Assembly (NCBI GenBank): GCA_008921705.1
Contig: VFFE01007650.1
Location: 193,176-257,175, forward strand
Direction of reading: 5' to 3'
Length of the DNA stretch: 64,000 nucleotides
DNA from: Burhinus oedicnemus
Taxonomy: Eukaryota > Chordata > Aves > Charadriiformes > Burhinidae
The stretch's first letter is position 1. Each line of letters starts with the position of its first letter. The translations under genes and the position numbers were made by a program. Below the pieces are notes generated by a model. The model worked only from the letters and a program-made list of their open reading frames with translations. It made no database searches and had not been told where the DNA came from. Below, piece after piece: positions 24,561 through 36,919 of this stretch.

Positions 24561-26930
24561 TTAGGACATTTAATGCACTGCAGGTGGTTGGTGGCACAAG
24601 TGAGCAGTGGCACAGGCCAGCCTTTCTCCCCACCACTGCACGCTGGGCTCCCATACAGTAGACGGTCTTGGCTCAGTGTTCTGCTCAGTGGCTTCTGCCT
24701 CTTTGCCTTGCTGATTTTGATTTCTTCAGACTGTTGACTAAACTTACAAGATAAACCTAAAAGACCAGTTCCTCTTTCTTAGCTTTTTTTTTGCTTTTTT
24801 GGGAAGTCAAAAATGTAGGTGAAGCTATCACATATGGCATTCTGAAAAAAAATGCTTAACTTTTCTTACAAGCAAAAATAAGAAGTCACTTCCAATCTGC
24901 TGAATACTGAGAAGAAATCAAGCAGACACTCACAGGGTGAAAACACAGTATATGTCTGGCAAACTTTTGGGAACAGTAGAATCAGTCAGCTTTTGGATAG
25001 ATTTTCACCATAATTTGCAAAAATGTGGTTATTTGCAAGTAAGCTTCTGCACGGTGTAAAGCAGTATACAGTGTTCTCGCATGTAGTGATACGCTTTTTA
25101 TTTGTACCTCTTCTAAACCTTCCCTTCTCTGTAACACAAGGTCTGTAACTGAGTCTTTTAAGGCTCAGTCCTATATATTATAAGCAGCTGGAAAATTTCA
25201 CATACCCGCTGAAGGTTCCAATGAACACAAAATACCACAGAACAGATGCCAATAAGAGGTATTTTTAGCAGCTCATGTCACAGTTGCTGTTTGCCTCTGC
25301 CGTGACAGCTAATGAGCTTTGAATGGCTGGGAGAAATAGTGCATCCTGCAGTAAAAGCCTGAGAATGCCTCTCCCTTCTTTAACACAGGCAGTAAACGTT
25401 TGCTTGGGGTCTATCTGAAGCTTTATCAGAAGCCATTACAGCATATTCTACACTGGTTAAATGGATTACACCACAGAACTCCATTTCATATATTTATTTC
25501 CATAAGAATCTGGCATGACAGTTTATTGTTTGTTTGCTCTGTAATATGGGCTGCTAGAGGTAATGTTATTGTAAACAGAGCTTGACTGTGTGAACATTTG
25601 TTACTAGTAGTTATTATTTTCTTACATTTTCTTGGCTTTGGACAAGGAGTACTTAAAATGTAAGGAAACCTGTACATTTTCAACTGAAGTTGAAGCTGTT
25701 TATCGTTACAGAATGGAAAAATTCTAAAAATGTCATCAACTGAGTGAAAGAAAATCATCCTTATGTTGGGGTTTCTTGTTCTTTCTCCCTTACTTTGCAC
25801 CATTATATTACACAGAATGTAACGTGTTCCATTCCCAGGAGAAAGCCGGATTGATATTCAATGTGTAACCAGCTGGGTGTTTACCCTTCATTATTCATAC
25901 TGACAAGGCATTAGAGGAAGAAATAGAAAAAGAAGGATATCCAAAGTAGTTGTTCCTTTTTATCTCAAAAAATGCCAATTTGAAAATTCAGTTCAAGTGA
26001 CTGAAGAGGAAAGCTCCTGTGTACTCTCAGCTTACCTGCTGTGTTTATGGTATATGTTCATGGAAATTATCGACTGGCATATTGAGATGTGTGCCAATTA
26101 GCCCTTTTTCTTTAGAAACGGGTTTATTATTCTTCTGCTGCCTGAAGAAAAGACACTGAATGTGCAATTACAGAAAGCACTGGATGGACCTTCTTTCACT
26201 ATTTCAGAGTAAAAGTTGTTTTACAGTTGTCCGCCAAGTGTAAAAACCCGTGTGAACCCAGAGAACACTATTTCATAAGATTTCAGAAGACAAATGGAAA
26301 TGAATCAGAGCAGAAGGGAATCTCAAATGATCAGATCATGGCACTTTTTATATACGCATATGCAGGAGGTGCCTGTGGAATCGATTAGAATCCTGCATCC
26401 CGGAGAGGGGCTGCCCAGCATCTTTATTCTTTCTCAGGTGGCATAGAAACAATATGTATTTCTTGACCAGCATTCTTTAGTACAAGAAATATGTAAGTTT
26501 ACACTAAACAGCTTCTATCCTCTTCAAGTCTAGTGTTCAAATTATCAGTGAGAAACATGTAAATAAGACTCTCTCATTTTATAGTCAGGAAATTGAAGTG
26601 GAGTGGCTAGGGGATTCCCCTGCTACAAAGACATTTCTGCATACTGTTCAGTCTGGGACTTGTTACTTTAAGCATGGCTGCAAAAACGTTACTTATTCAT
26701 ACTCAGAAACTTCTTTTGTGTGTGTTTTATTTATTTTATTTCTACTCTCCTGTTTTTTCTTTGCAATCTTCAGAAATCTGAGTTCTGTTTTCTGTTGATT
26801 TCAAAGGTCATAAGCTCATCTGCACTGCATTTTGAACTGATTTGGCTATGAACAGTTCTCTTAAAGTCAGTTTTCCTGGCTGCTAGCAAACAGTAGGAAA
26901 GCCTTAGATGGTCCTGAATACCTGTGTCAG
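24561..26930. other. Unique noncoding stretch
   Basis: Nothing is recognised beyond the CR1 junction. The 24561-24660 segment is open in phase with the CR1 frame only by chance. Stretches near 25270-25400 and 26060-26200 have mixed composition with a few ATTA-type sites and could be conserved, but nothing stronger can be said. Confidence 0.55.
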
Positions 26931-26937
26931 GCTTCCT

Positions 26938-27324
26938 CTACAGAAGTGAACTAAATCCACCGGGGAAGAGGCCAAACATTGTTTCTGGATCATCCGTATA
27001 ATTAAACGTTTGAATGTTTTTACAGTTCATGAGGTGTTTCTGCCAAGGCCAGCTGGATCTCTTGCAGATGTGTAAACATGAACCCCGAACAATGTAGGGT
27101 TTGGCTAAAGATGTGAGTTGGTCAGGGGTAAGAAGTGGAGGAGGAGATTGGGATCCCACTGTGGGTCCCTCTGGTTGAGCGGTAGGAGAGCGGGGGTCAT
27201 CAGGGACATACAGTTCAGGTGCAGCTTTTGGTCCAGGCATTTGCAAGTTTGCATTTTTGCACCCACTGGGGTGGTTCACCAGGATGGCCTTACCTAGACA
27301 GAGGCCTGCTTTTGCATGTGACAC
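26938..27324 (-). pseudogene. Possible decayed retroviral gag fragment
   Basis: A 128-codon minus-strand frame has a proline-rich middle (residues 41-67) followed by a segment with WPWQ (92-95), an LMNCKN word (98-103) and TDDPETM (110-116). That order resembles the junction between the proline-rich region and the start of the capsid in gag of gammaretrovirus-like endogenous elements. The frame opens on TTG or GTG-type context without a convincing start. It ends at a stop just after the capsid-like words, so the rest of the capsid is missing or out of frame. Upstream on the same strand, two overlapping frames at 27350-27684 may be more of the same element with shifts, but I cannot identify them. 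No LTR or primer-binding site is seen nearby. It could also be chance. Confidence 0.33.
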
Positions 27325-27432
27325 TCCATTACTGTCTGACCATGGCTCATCATATAACTAGGGACATGAATACCTCATGAGACATGCTTGTAGGAGAAGT
27401 GGAAAATGGCAACTTTAGTCCCTTATCTCTTG

Positions 27433-27472
27433 CTGGTAAATGTGTCGCTCTCTCTGGTAAATGTGTCACTAA
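27433..27472 (+). repeat. 21-bp tandem duplication
   Basis: CTGGTAAATGTGTCGCTCTC is followed 21 bases later by CTGGTAAATGTGTCACTAAT. Sixteen to eighteen bases match at the start of each unit. Because the period is a multiple of three, open frames crossing it stay open. Confidence 0.85.
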
Positions 27473-28818
27473 TACCCAGAAGCACCGTGGATCATCTCCT
27501 TGCTCAGAGTTTTGAATATGTAGCCAAAACTGAGCTTTTGCTTTCTTTTGTGCCTGAAAAATTTCAATTTGTGGTTGACTGTTACACCAAATTGTCCTTT
27601 GGTCATTGCTGTGGAACAGCAGCATGTGATGTCTTCAGTTTTTTCCCACTTTGTCCAAGACTCTGTGCCATCAATGCCAATCAACTCTTTATTCTTCTTT
27701 GTATATTTCCTAGTATCTCTAATGTTTCTTTATGCTTTCATTCTTCTTTGTTATTCTGTTGCCTTTTAAAATGTTTTCTATTGTTTACCATCTGTGATAT
27801 TCAGCAGCTTGGCTCTTTTTTTCTGATTATTTATAATGCTCTAAGATGAGGTATCAATTCTTCCTGCAAATTACCAGTGAAATAAGCCAAACCAGTGGCA
27901 CTCTTGCTATAGATGATGATAAAATTTCAGTAATGTTTTAAAAAAAATTTTTCTATATGTTCATTATCACTGCCAATACCTTCTTGTTTAGTGGCAGGAA
28001 TATTAACTATTATGAATGGTTAACTACTGCATAACCTGGCATACCTTGAGATTTTTAGTAAACCCTGGAAATTACTTTTCTGTCTACAGCAGCCTATTCT
28101 GTTGGCCTTCTGTCAGGATCTTGAATTTTTCACAGTTCTTCAGCTGCCAAATGTTGGCTATGAAGTGATTAGTTTTCTGAGAAATCCACTCTTGGCCTTT
28201 ATAATGAAGATAAATTCACTGGATTTCCATATCTCTAAAGAGTAACTTTTAAATAAAGGATACAGATTCTGGTGAATTCTTCTTGGATCCAGTTTTAATG
28301 ACTAATTTAATCATTCAGTAGCATTTATATTTACCAAAACCAAATGTAAACTTTATAAAGAAAGCCACAGATCAAAAGGAAAAATGGAAACAGTAAGTTA
28401 TTGTTCCTACCATCAAAATTGCTTTCCTTTGAATAAATGCAGTCATGTCAAGTAGCAGATACAGCAAACATTAACTGTCTTATCATATATAATTAATTCT
28501 TCTTTTTAAAGGGTAAAATTGCTAATTTTTTGCTAACTATTGGCAAATGTGAGTGTTTTATGAAAAGAACTTCGGCACTATCAATTACTTCATTGATCAG
28601 TTTTGTTTCTAACAGTCCTTGTCAAACCGCTTTTCACATTGTATGGCTCTGAACACCTTCAGCGGGCTTAGCTTGTGAAGTCATCTGTTTTAGCACTAGA
28701 ACATAACTAAAACTACGACGGAGACTTCTGCAGAAACCCCAGTGATCTTTCTCCTTTCCCAGAGAATGAGTTTTCAATTTAAAAAAAAAGGATTTTGCTT
28801 TTTTTTTTAAAGACAACC

Positions 28819-28938
28819 AACCAAAACAGCAGAACTCGTCCGTATGTCACTATGTGTGATACTAAATAACGGCATACCTCCAGCATCACATTTTGACCAA
28901 CATTTTACCAAAGTTGAACCAAAACAGCAGGACTAGTC
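28819..28938 (+). repeat. 22-bp direct repeat pair, 98 bp apart
   Basis: 28819-28840 and 28917-28938 match at 20 of 22 bases (core AACCAAAACAGCAG). The sequence between them is unrelated. This may be a small local duplication or chance in A-rich DNA. Confidence 0.75.
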
Positions 28939-31900
28939 TGAGCTCATTTTCATAACCAAACTCCATGAAGAGGATATCACCATTGTTTTTGTTAGCTTTA
29001 TTTATGATTTCCCATCTAAATAAGGGTTTTGAAATGCAGAGAATGCAATTAAATATAGCAGGGCTTCAGAATTTTCGCGCTTTTCTATCTTCCACAGCAG
29101 CTGGCTGTCTTCTCTTTATATTCCTGGGCAAATGTGAGCTGAAACTGTTGCATGTAAAGATTTTTAGGTTTTATAAGATGGTTTTTTTTAGCCTATGCAA
29201 CCAAGTTTTAGTGTCTACTTATGCTTCTATGAAGTGAGCCTGAAATTTATCTTCTGTACTAGCAGTAATCTTAAATGTTCTCAGGAAGAGGATTAACAAT
29301 TTGTATATTGTAAAAGTGGTGCCTTAGAGGCATCATTCTTTAAAAATAAGGAACAGTGGTGGCTGTGTTTACTTTGTACGGGGATAAAATTCATTTGCCT
29401 GAATTAGCTTTCAAAGTAACTTTATGCAGTGTAAGGAGAAGCAAAAAATGTCAGGATATTAGAAATCTGCAGGAAAATAAAAGTACACTCATAAATGATA
29501 TAATAGGAAGAGTGGATAGAAAAAGTAAGAAGATAAAAGCCTTTTTTTATATTTAGTGGAAATGCAGCAGCATATGTTTGCAAAGAAGGCTCCAGTATCC
29601 TTCTATCTGAGGCTTTCCTAGTGTGGTTGTATTTTATATGCTTTCAGTAGGAGCTGAAAACTGTTCTGTGTCATTAGCAACTTGTAAAATAAGTAACAGA
29701 TGTTTTGGCTGTGTGTGGCTGAAAGAGAATGAGCTTGGGTTGTTCCACTTTGTATCCCTCTAGCCAAAATAGCTGGTTTTACCAAGCACTGACTGATCTG
29801 GATAGAATCAAGGTATGTTCTATAGTAAAAGCGTCGATCAGTGATTTAAAGATAAAAGGAAGTAAATGTGTATTTCTTTAGATTCAGTGCAGTTTGAAGA
29901 ATCTGTTTGGAGAGGCAACGGGATTTGCACTGGAAAACAGTGAGGTCAAGTTAGTCACTTGGCTGTGGGGTTTGGGGAGTAATGTTTTTTTTAACAAAGA
30001 AAACAAGAAAAATCAAAATAAAAGTATAAAATAAAATATTCACACTCCATGGATACTGTACAAAGGAGTAATTCTATCTGGAGGTAAGGATTTATTTATG
30101 CAATAAATGCTTCCAATATTCTTTACACAAATTTTCCCCTTGGGATGAAAACCAGTTGGAAAGGTATCTTCTATGTGATTCTAATATGAGCAAAAAATAT
30201 TTTTTGTCATAACCCATTGTACCTAAAATGTATCACTATAATATCAGTGGCAGGATTATTCTTGTGCACCTTCTCCAAATTCTGATTTTATTTTTTATTT
30301 CATTTCATCATTTGAAAATCAAAATTGAATTAAGTGAAATGTCTTACTTCTTAAAAGCTGGAATATTCATGGAAATACATGGATTTCTTTTCAGTTTTCA
30401 TTTACTGCTTTGGGTTTTTTTTCTTTTTACTCTAGCGATATTGATAGTTGGACTGGTTGCTTTGTGGGGCTTTCTACGCTCTCTTAACATCATATAAAAT
30501 TAAAACAGTTGCAGAAAACTTCAGAAACACAACCAAAATAAAATTAAGAATGTAATGATGTACAGGGAAGGACATTTTTGATTCTCATTCGGTGTCTGGT
30601 GAGCTCTAATTTTTCAAGATTTCTGTATTTCCACTTTGCCAGCAGACTGTATGCAATGCTTTAATATACAGCAGAAATGATTCATGAAGTACCTAAAAAT
30701 GATGTGCAGTCTTGGCACTACGTAGCCAAGTATCAAATTAACTGGTAGTATTGGTACGGTGCAGGTCTCCTCATCATTGAAATAAGCAAAAGGACAAATG
30801 AGCAAGAAATCTGAGGGTTTTGGTTTTACTGCTGGTCCATCTCCACCTGGCCTTGTGGGACCACAATACCACCGCAGCAAGACTGCCCTGGTGTAGCACC
30901 AGGGCTCGTTATTATGGTGTAATCATGCGATGGTGTTGCACTTCTCTCAGGGAAGTTGATCGCTGGTGAAAGACATGAAGAGAATAATCTGAAGAAAATG
31001 CGTCTTTCAGATGCCTGTTTCTGGGATAAAAAGCTTAGGGTGTAGGGTGTCATCCCGCCAAGTGTTCTGTATTTATAATGCGGTTCTGTAGGTGTACAGT
31101 GAGTTTCTCTATTTGCAATGAAAAAGACTTTTTCATATAAAAAGTACTGATAACAGAGACCACAGCACAGTGTTTGCAGTGAATGTAGAAAAAAAAAAAG
31201 GATGTACAAAGGCAGTGTAACCAGACTTCTTTCCCATGCTTTAGCAGTATCAATGGGCTAATCATGACAAGTTCTATGCTAAGGAAGCACAGTCTTTTTT
31301 TGGGATTGGTAAATGAATGCGGAAAGGTGAAATGCCCACTCTTTCAAAAGCAGTCACTGATAGCCCTTGCCTGATTTCGAGCAGGTTTCACTTGATTCTG
31401 AGAAACCAGGGCAGCCGCAATTCCCGCTGAAGTGCTGTCAAGCCGAGGACTGATTATTACAGCAATAAATCAAGGTAGGCTGTTTGGAACCAGTAGAACA
31501 CATCTTGGTAGCGTTGTAACATCCAGTGTAAGTGGTGATAGGAGAGGTACTGACACCATAGGAAAGAATATTTGAGGCAAGTTACTGTCTCACCACACTC
31601 CTGGGAAGTAGCCTTATCTGTGATATGTTTTGAATCTATCTGCTAAGACGTTAGTGTTACCTGGGCCATAGAATAAAGCAGTCAGAGATACCTTTCATTT
31701 TTTTTCCTTTTCTTATGACAGTGCTGTGTCATTTCAGCCACTCTCTTGCACTTCGGTTGCATAGACCAGATAGGCGCTTTTTCTTTAACATAAAAAATTA
31801 CTAATATGAATACTGCCTGTCAGCTTCTTCTTAAACCCTCCTCTCCTTTCTGTGAGGCCAGCCCTGTCACAAGTACGACTGTGATCCGAGAGCGGCTGCC

Positions 31901-33764
31901 ACGTGGCTGATGCAGCTTCGGAAGTTGCTTTGCTGTAAAAAGGCAGAGAAGTGGAGTGGCTAGGGGAGCCGAGCCACCTTTCCCTATTGCTTTCTGACTC
32001 CCAGGCTGAAGTAGTGAGAAGCAATGCCAGTCAGAACAGCTGAAAGGCTGTTTCCTTCTGCTGCTCGTAGTGTGGGACGCTTTGGAAGGTGGCTTCTCTT
32101 CTGCTGCTGCTGAACCAGCACATCTGGGAGGCTTCGGCCAACCACTGGGAGGAACAGTCTTTTCCAAAAGGCTGATGGGATTGTTTAAATTCCAGTAGGC
32201 ACAGACCTGGAAATTAGGCACTATCATTTGGTGTGTAGGAGTAGATTTCGTCTTTCACCATGGAGGACCTGTAACACCACTAAACTTACAGCACTGCTAT
32301 TTAAGTTAAGATTTCAGAAGAGACGGCTAGGTCTGTGCGTAAACTGCCCAAAACCTCACGTGTTTTTGTGAATTGGAGTTAATGAGGTGGGTAGGTCCAA
32401 ACTGATAGAAGAGCTGAGAAGGACCCCTGGACACCTGACTTGCGCTGGCAGGATTTGTTCTGTAGACAGTGGGAGGAGAGGTAGCTGGGGAAAAGAAATG
32501 GCCAACGATATAAATGGCCTTAAGACATAAATCTTCCTTCCCACTTAACCACAGCCGTGTTCTCCGGGTATTGAAGGGTAGCCTGAAGGAAAGACCCAGG
32601 AAGAAAAGATTCATTTAAGAAATGCTTAGAGCAAAAATAATGAAGCAACAGTTCCCTACAGGTGACATTTCCTCTCTGCTTATTGAAATACTGTTAAACA
32701 TGCGCACATACTTCAAGACTTAAGATCCTCTGTGGTGAGTAGGTGAAAATCCTGTGTAATTTAACAATTGATCTTTGCTAAGCAGTTAAATGCAAATGAA
32801 AAACTCTCTAAACTAAATGGAAACTTAATGGGAGTTGAGATGTAGGTATATAATCTTTCACCCTGTCTCATCAGAATAAGAATTTAATTTAACTTACAAG
32901 GAATATGCAAATGGTTTCTCTGTGTTATCATTCATATTCCTTCTAATAGGAAGCTAATTAAAAGAAATGGACAAGACAGAGAGGAAAAAAACATCAAAGA
33001 TAAGTTTGACCTAAAATACAGATTTTACACATCAGGTTTACAGACTATAAGAATATTTCCATTATTAAAGTAAATAGTGTAGCATTAACAGTGCTTAAAA
33101 TTCAATTGATTACAAATAAAAGGAATTAACTATGCTGTTTTCAATTATCAGGGTCAGAATTAAAAACAAAACTAATAACCTAAGCAAAACATGTAAGATA
33201 AATAAGATTCTTAGAGTTGTTTAACTTTTCCTAATTAAATATGAATAAAAACATCTTTTATCTTAAAATATAGTTCTTATAATTGTGTTAGTTAGGCCAG
33301 GCATGTCCATATTAGATTTACTCTGTAAGGCTGTCGTATTTTATAACAAATGTTTGTAAATGAAAACCAAAGCATAATGCAAGACATCTTACTTTTAAAA
33401 ATAACAATTAACTTTTTAGCTAAGTCTGCATCCTTCATGTTTTTTCAATAAACTAGTCAAAAGTCATTCAAATCAACAGTTTCGTGTCTGCTCTGGCCTG
33501 TCACATGTAACATTTGTAGCTTCTGACTCAAAGTCTGAGCCAAAAAAAGAAATTTCCATCTGCAGAACCACTGATTGTTAATTAAAACTCTTTTGTCTCA
33601 TTTGCAAGAGTTGAACTAAGAAGCATTATAATTTGGCTGGTATTTCAGTAATTAATAGCAGCATTATTACATTAGATGTACAAGATTTTTGGCTTGCCTG
33701 AGTCAATAGCTTGTTTGGGAGATTGTAAGTGAGTTGGTTAAAAGAGTAAATTCTTAAAGAATCA

Positions 33765-33925
33765 ATAGTCATGCATGGCATGGATTAAAAACTGGCTAAA
33801 TGGTAGGCCTCAAAGTTGATTTTAATGATCCAGTGATCATCAAAGGGATGTAGGATAGTGTGGTAGAATTCCCCATGATTCTTCCCTCTAGACTATTTAA
33901 TAGTCTTATCACTAAACAGATACTG
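33765..33925 (+). mobile_element. Very old CR1-type LINE relic (RT motif B region)
   Basis: Translated in shifting frames, the start of this stretch gives a WIKNWLNGRPQ word, matching the segment W(V/M)(K/R)NWL(E/D)G that precedes the catalytic loop in both better-preserved CR1 copies of this window (24270-24300 and 54541-54570). It continues with degraded sequence ending in 'agactatttaatagtcttatcactaa', which matches the part encoding LFN(I)xIND in CR1. No frame is open. It is far more decayed than the other two CR1 copies and probably belongs to a lineage shared with turtles and crocodilians. Confidence 0.6.
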
Positions 33926-34499
33926 CAGGTGAAAATGAAAATTGAAATCAAGAAAAATTATGTGAGTAATTGCTTTCTCCTGTTGCTATAGGTTATGACA
34001 CGATGGTTATGTGATTTTATGGCATGGATCTGTAGAGATTATTTTAAAATCTCAGAATAAGGTAATTTGGTAAATCCACAGATACTGTAATTTGCTAGCT
34101 CACACTGCAGTTACATACATCTCTTTCAGCCACTTTTATTCTCTTCTTCAAAGGATATCTGCACTCTTCTTGGGGCAGCAGCACCAGCACTCAAAAGATA
34201 AATTGCAATTACTTGTAATTTTTGAAAAAATGAAAATAAGGAAGAGTAAAAAACTCTTCAGAGAATGTGCACTTACCACTGTCTATAATTAGCGCCCTTC
34301 CTACTTTTAGAGGTGGGAAAAAAAGGAAAGGCTGCACCCATCTTCCTCCAATACTGGCTTTGTACACTTTCTACACTGAATCCCATTACTTCCCGTTTGT
34401 GAACGGATGAACCACTGTGGCCAAAGGCATGTGGCCTTTCTGTGATTTGCTGATTTATGGAATTGTTAGTTGGTGGTTGCTGTCAAAAAATATAGCCCA

Positions 34500-34605
34500 C
34501 AACAGCCAAGTGGGGCGCAAGGTGCAGCAGAGCCGCAGTCTGTGGCTGCCTGTCTGTCCGGGCGGTGGCCGTGTCTGACGCGCGGGCGGTGGAGTCAGCC
34601 TCTCT
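34500..34605. other. CpG-dense micro-patch
   Basis: About ten CpG sites fall within roughly 100 bases, several consecutive near 34575-34590 (GACGCGCGGGCGG), surrounded by AT-rich sequence where CpG is scarce. This is much denser than anything nearby. It could be a small unmethylated regulatory element or a recently inserted GC-rich fragment. No coding domain is seen in the frame that crosses it. Confidence 0.5.
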
Positions 34606-34785
34606 CCTGCCTGGTGGATGTTGAGTTCCTTAGGCAGAGCAGAGCAACTTCAAGACTGAAATAAAAATTCATACTAATGCCATACTTGCCCGAGACAGAA
34701 ACGAGCGGAGCAGAGGTTCTGAGCTGGTTACTCTCCATCCTCCTGGGCAAATGTTTGATAATGAATTGTTCTGGAGGAGAGTTAA

Positions 34786-34866
34786 CTTTCTTTCTCCTTC
34801 CTTTTCTTTCTTTTCTTCCTCTTTTCTACTCACATTCTTGTTTTCTCCCATCTTTTCTCTCCTTCT
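34786..34866. repeat. CT-rich low-complexity tract
   Basis: An irregular run of C and T (CTTTC, CCTTCC, TTTCTT units) with little A or G. The minus-strand frame across it translates to a Glu/Lys-rich string, which comes from the repeat. Confidence 0.85.
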
Positions 34867-36534
34867 GAGCCTGAGAAATCTTCCCAATAAATCAGCTATC
34901 AGATCCTAAACATTTTGAAAAACTTATTTTGAATTTTTTTTTTCTGGCAAAAAGTATACTCTGTTGAAAAACTTGAATTCAGTTCCCAGTGTCCACATAC
35001 CTGCACAGATGCTTCAGGTGCACTTCCCTACTTTGCTTTTATTTATGCTTCTGGGTGCTGGTGGTTAATCTGTGTTTAAGTTGTCTTCATAGCTACCTTT
35101 TTCTTCCTGTCTTAAAGAAAGGAGATGCACATATGGAATGAACTTTGACCAAGAAATTTTTTGTGAATCCTGTCGCAGTGTAATTTTATCTATGTTTGAT
35201 AGACAGGCAGGAAAATCAAGGGAACTTGTTTTCTGCATGCGATGATTACTTTGAATACTGTAATTAAATGTGCCATCATTATCCATATTTTCCATTTCAC
35301 TGTATTACTTTTTACTATGTATGTCATCTTAAACAGCCTAATATGAGGGACTTCATTGAGTTGTCTTATTTTTTCCAGAAACGTTTTACTAATAAGTAAA
35401 TATAATAGTAAGCATTTTCCCTTTGTATCTGTCTTCTGTTTAGGACAGATCTACTATTTCAAAGGTTTTCAGTGAGCAACGAAATGGGAAACAGAAGGTT
35501 GTTTCTCACTCACACCAGTTTTTAAGGAAAAATTCTTTCATGTTTTCTTCGTAATTAGGTCTACTTGAAGTTTATGAATCATAGTATTTGACTGCAGCTT
35601 TTCTGTTTGATTTTGTAACAGAATATCAGCTTTCCATTCAACAGTTAGTGGCAATTTTGGAACCAGACAGCCCCATTTAGGAGACTCTGAGACACTGAGA
35701 CTGGAGAGAGGGAGAAAGTTTTCTTTTTCAAGTGTATGTAAGACATCTTAAAGGGTATTAACAAGTTATTCTTGGCTTTCAAAACTCTTTTTTTATTATT
35801 ATTTGCCCCCAGCTTTCACTATATTTCTTGAAACTGTGAAACTCATCTGACTGAGTCACACTGTGCGACTCTCCATTTCCAGTGATGACAGAAATGGAGA
35901 TAGGGAGGTTAGCACCACTGGGCTGAAATTTGCTTTTGGAAATTCCCTACTGTGAGTCTCTGCTAACATCTACATATTTAAATCAGATAACTGTGCATTG
36001 AAACAGATGGTTTACCATTGACTCAACTTATGTATCCAATTATATATGCACTAATGAGAAGACTTCACATTCTGTCATTTGCTGTTGATTACACATTTTA
36101 AAAGACAGTCTCTTGTTTTAAAATTGATACTGGGCCACCATTTACAGCAGAATGAAACTGGCTAGGTAAAGAAGTAAGAGAGTATATGGCAAGCAGAAGA
36201 AGAAATTTTAAGCAGATATATACAAAATGCAGCCAAAGGCTTAGAAGGGAAATGAAGAAAGTAGAGGTAGAGCAGAAAGGAAAGGAAACTGGTTCTGGTA
36301 AAACAGAAAGTGTGAAGTGGAGTGATGAAGTGAAGACTTTCAGAAACCAGACAAAAAGCTGTTGGCACCTGATGTGAGAAGCAGTGTATCCAAAATGCCA
36401 GTTAGTGTTGATCTTTGCAGGGAAACCACATCAAACTCTAGGAAAAATATGTGACTTCTATTGCTAGCTACTCTGGCAGTGCTGTTTCAGACTGAAGCTT
36501 TGCAGTAGAGGCTTCAGCACAGAGTGTGTCTTGG

Positions 36535-36554
36535 AGAAGATCTGAAGATCTTCT
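36535..36554. repeat. Near-perfect 20-bp inverted repeat
   Basis: AGAAGATCT and AGATCTTCT form a 9-bp perfect stem with only a two-base GA spacer. Such short-spacer palindromes can extrude as hairpins or bind dimeric proteins. A single case in 64 kb is not strong evidence of function. Confidence 0.8.
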
Positions 36555-36919
36555 TACAGGAACATCTGAAATGGGACTTTTGACTGTGTGGTTCACTGGT
36601 GGGGTTTTTTTGTCATTTGATAAAGTAACAGTTCAGACTGTCTATGGCTTGGTGATGGCATAGACTGTTCTCATGTTATGAAGGATCTGAGGATTCTGAA
36701 CTCTGAAGCATGAGCTTTGGTCTCTGACCACTTGCCTAAAATCAGTCCAGTACTGGAGGACAGGAAAGTGATTTACAAGACACTTATTTTTCAGAAGAAT
36801 CCAGAGAAGATCCATGATATCACAGATGAGTAAACCTGTTGTCTGCAATTAGTGCAAACAAATTAGAAGAAACTATAATAAGGAGTAAAATTAGTCCATA
36901 CGTGAATAATGTGATATAT

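Larger units (their letters stand above)
27330..33764. other. Mostly unique noncoding stretch
   Basis: The part to about 27700 may belong to the retroviral fragment just before it. It includes a 21-bp tandem duplication at 27433-27472. The plus-strand frame at 27406-27849 (147 codons) is hydrophobic and cysteine-rich and looks like the shadow of a T-rich strand. A 22-bp repeat pair lies at 28819 and 28917. The rest, to 33764, is AT-rich with no gene. The minus-strand frames around 31820-32227 carry no domain. Confidence 0.5.
33926..36919. other. Unique noncoding stretch
   Basis: No gene is recognised. It holds a CpG-dense patch (34500-34605), a pyrimidine-rich tract (34786-34866), a purine-rich stretch (36170-36370) and a near-perfect inverted repeat (36535-36554). 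The sequence just after the CR1 relic, to about 34000, may be further decayed CR1. Confidence 0.5.

Noticed and set aside
27406..27849. 147-codon hydrophobic plus-strand frame, possibly a membrane protein
   Set aside because: Leu/Phe/Cys richness comes from a T-rich strand; it lies opposite the possible retroviral fragment and has no defined membrane-protein pattern.
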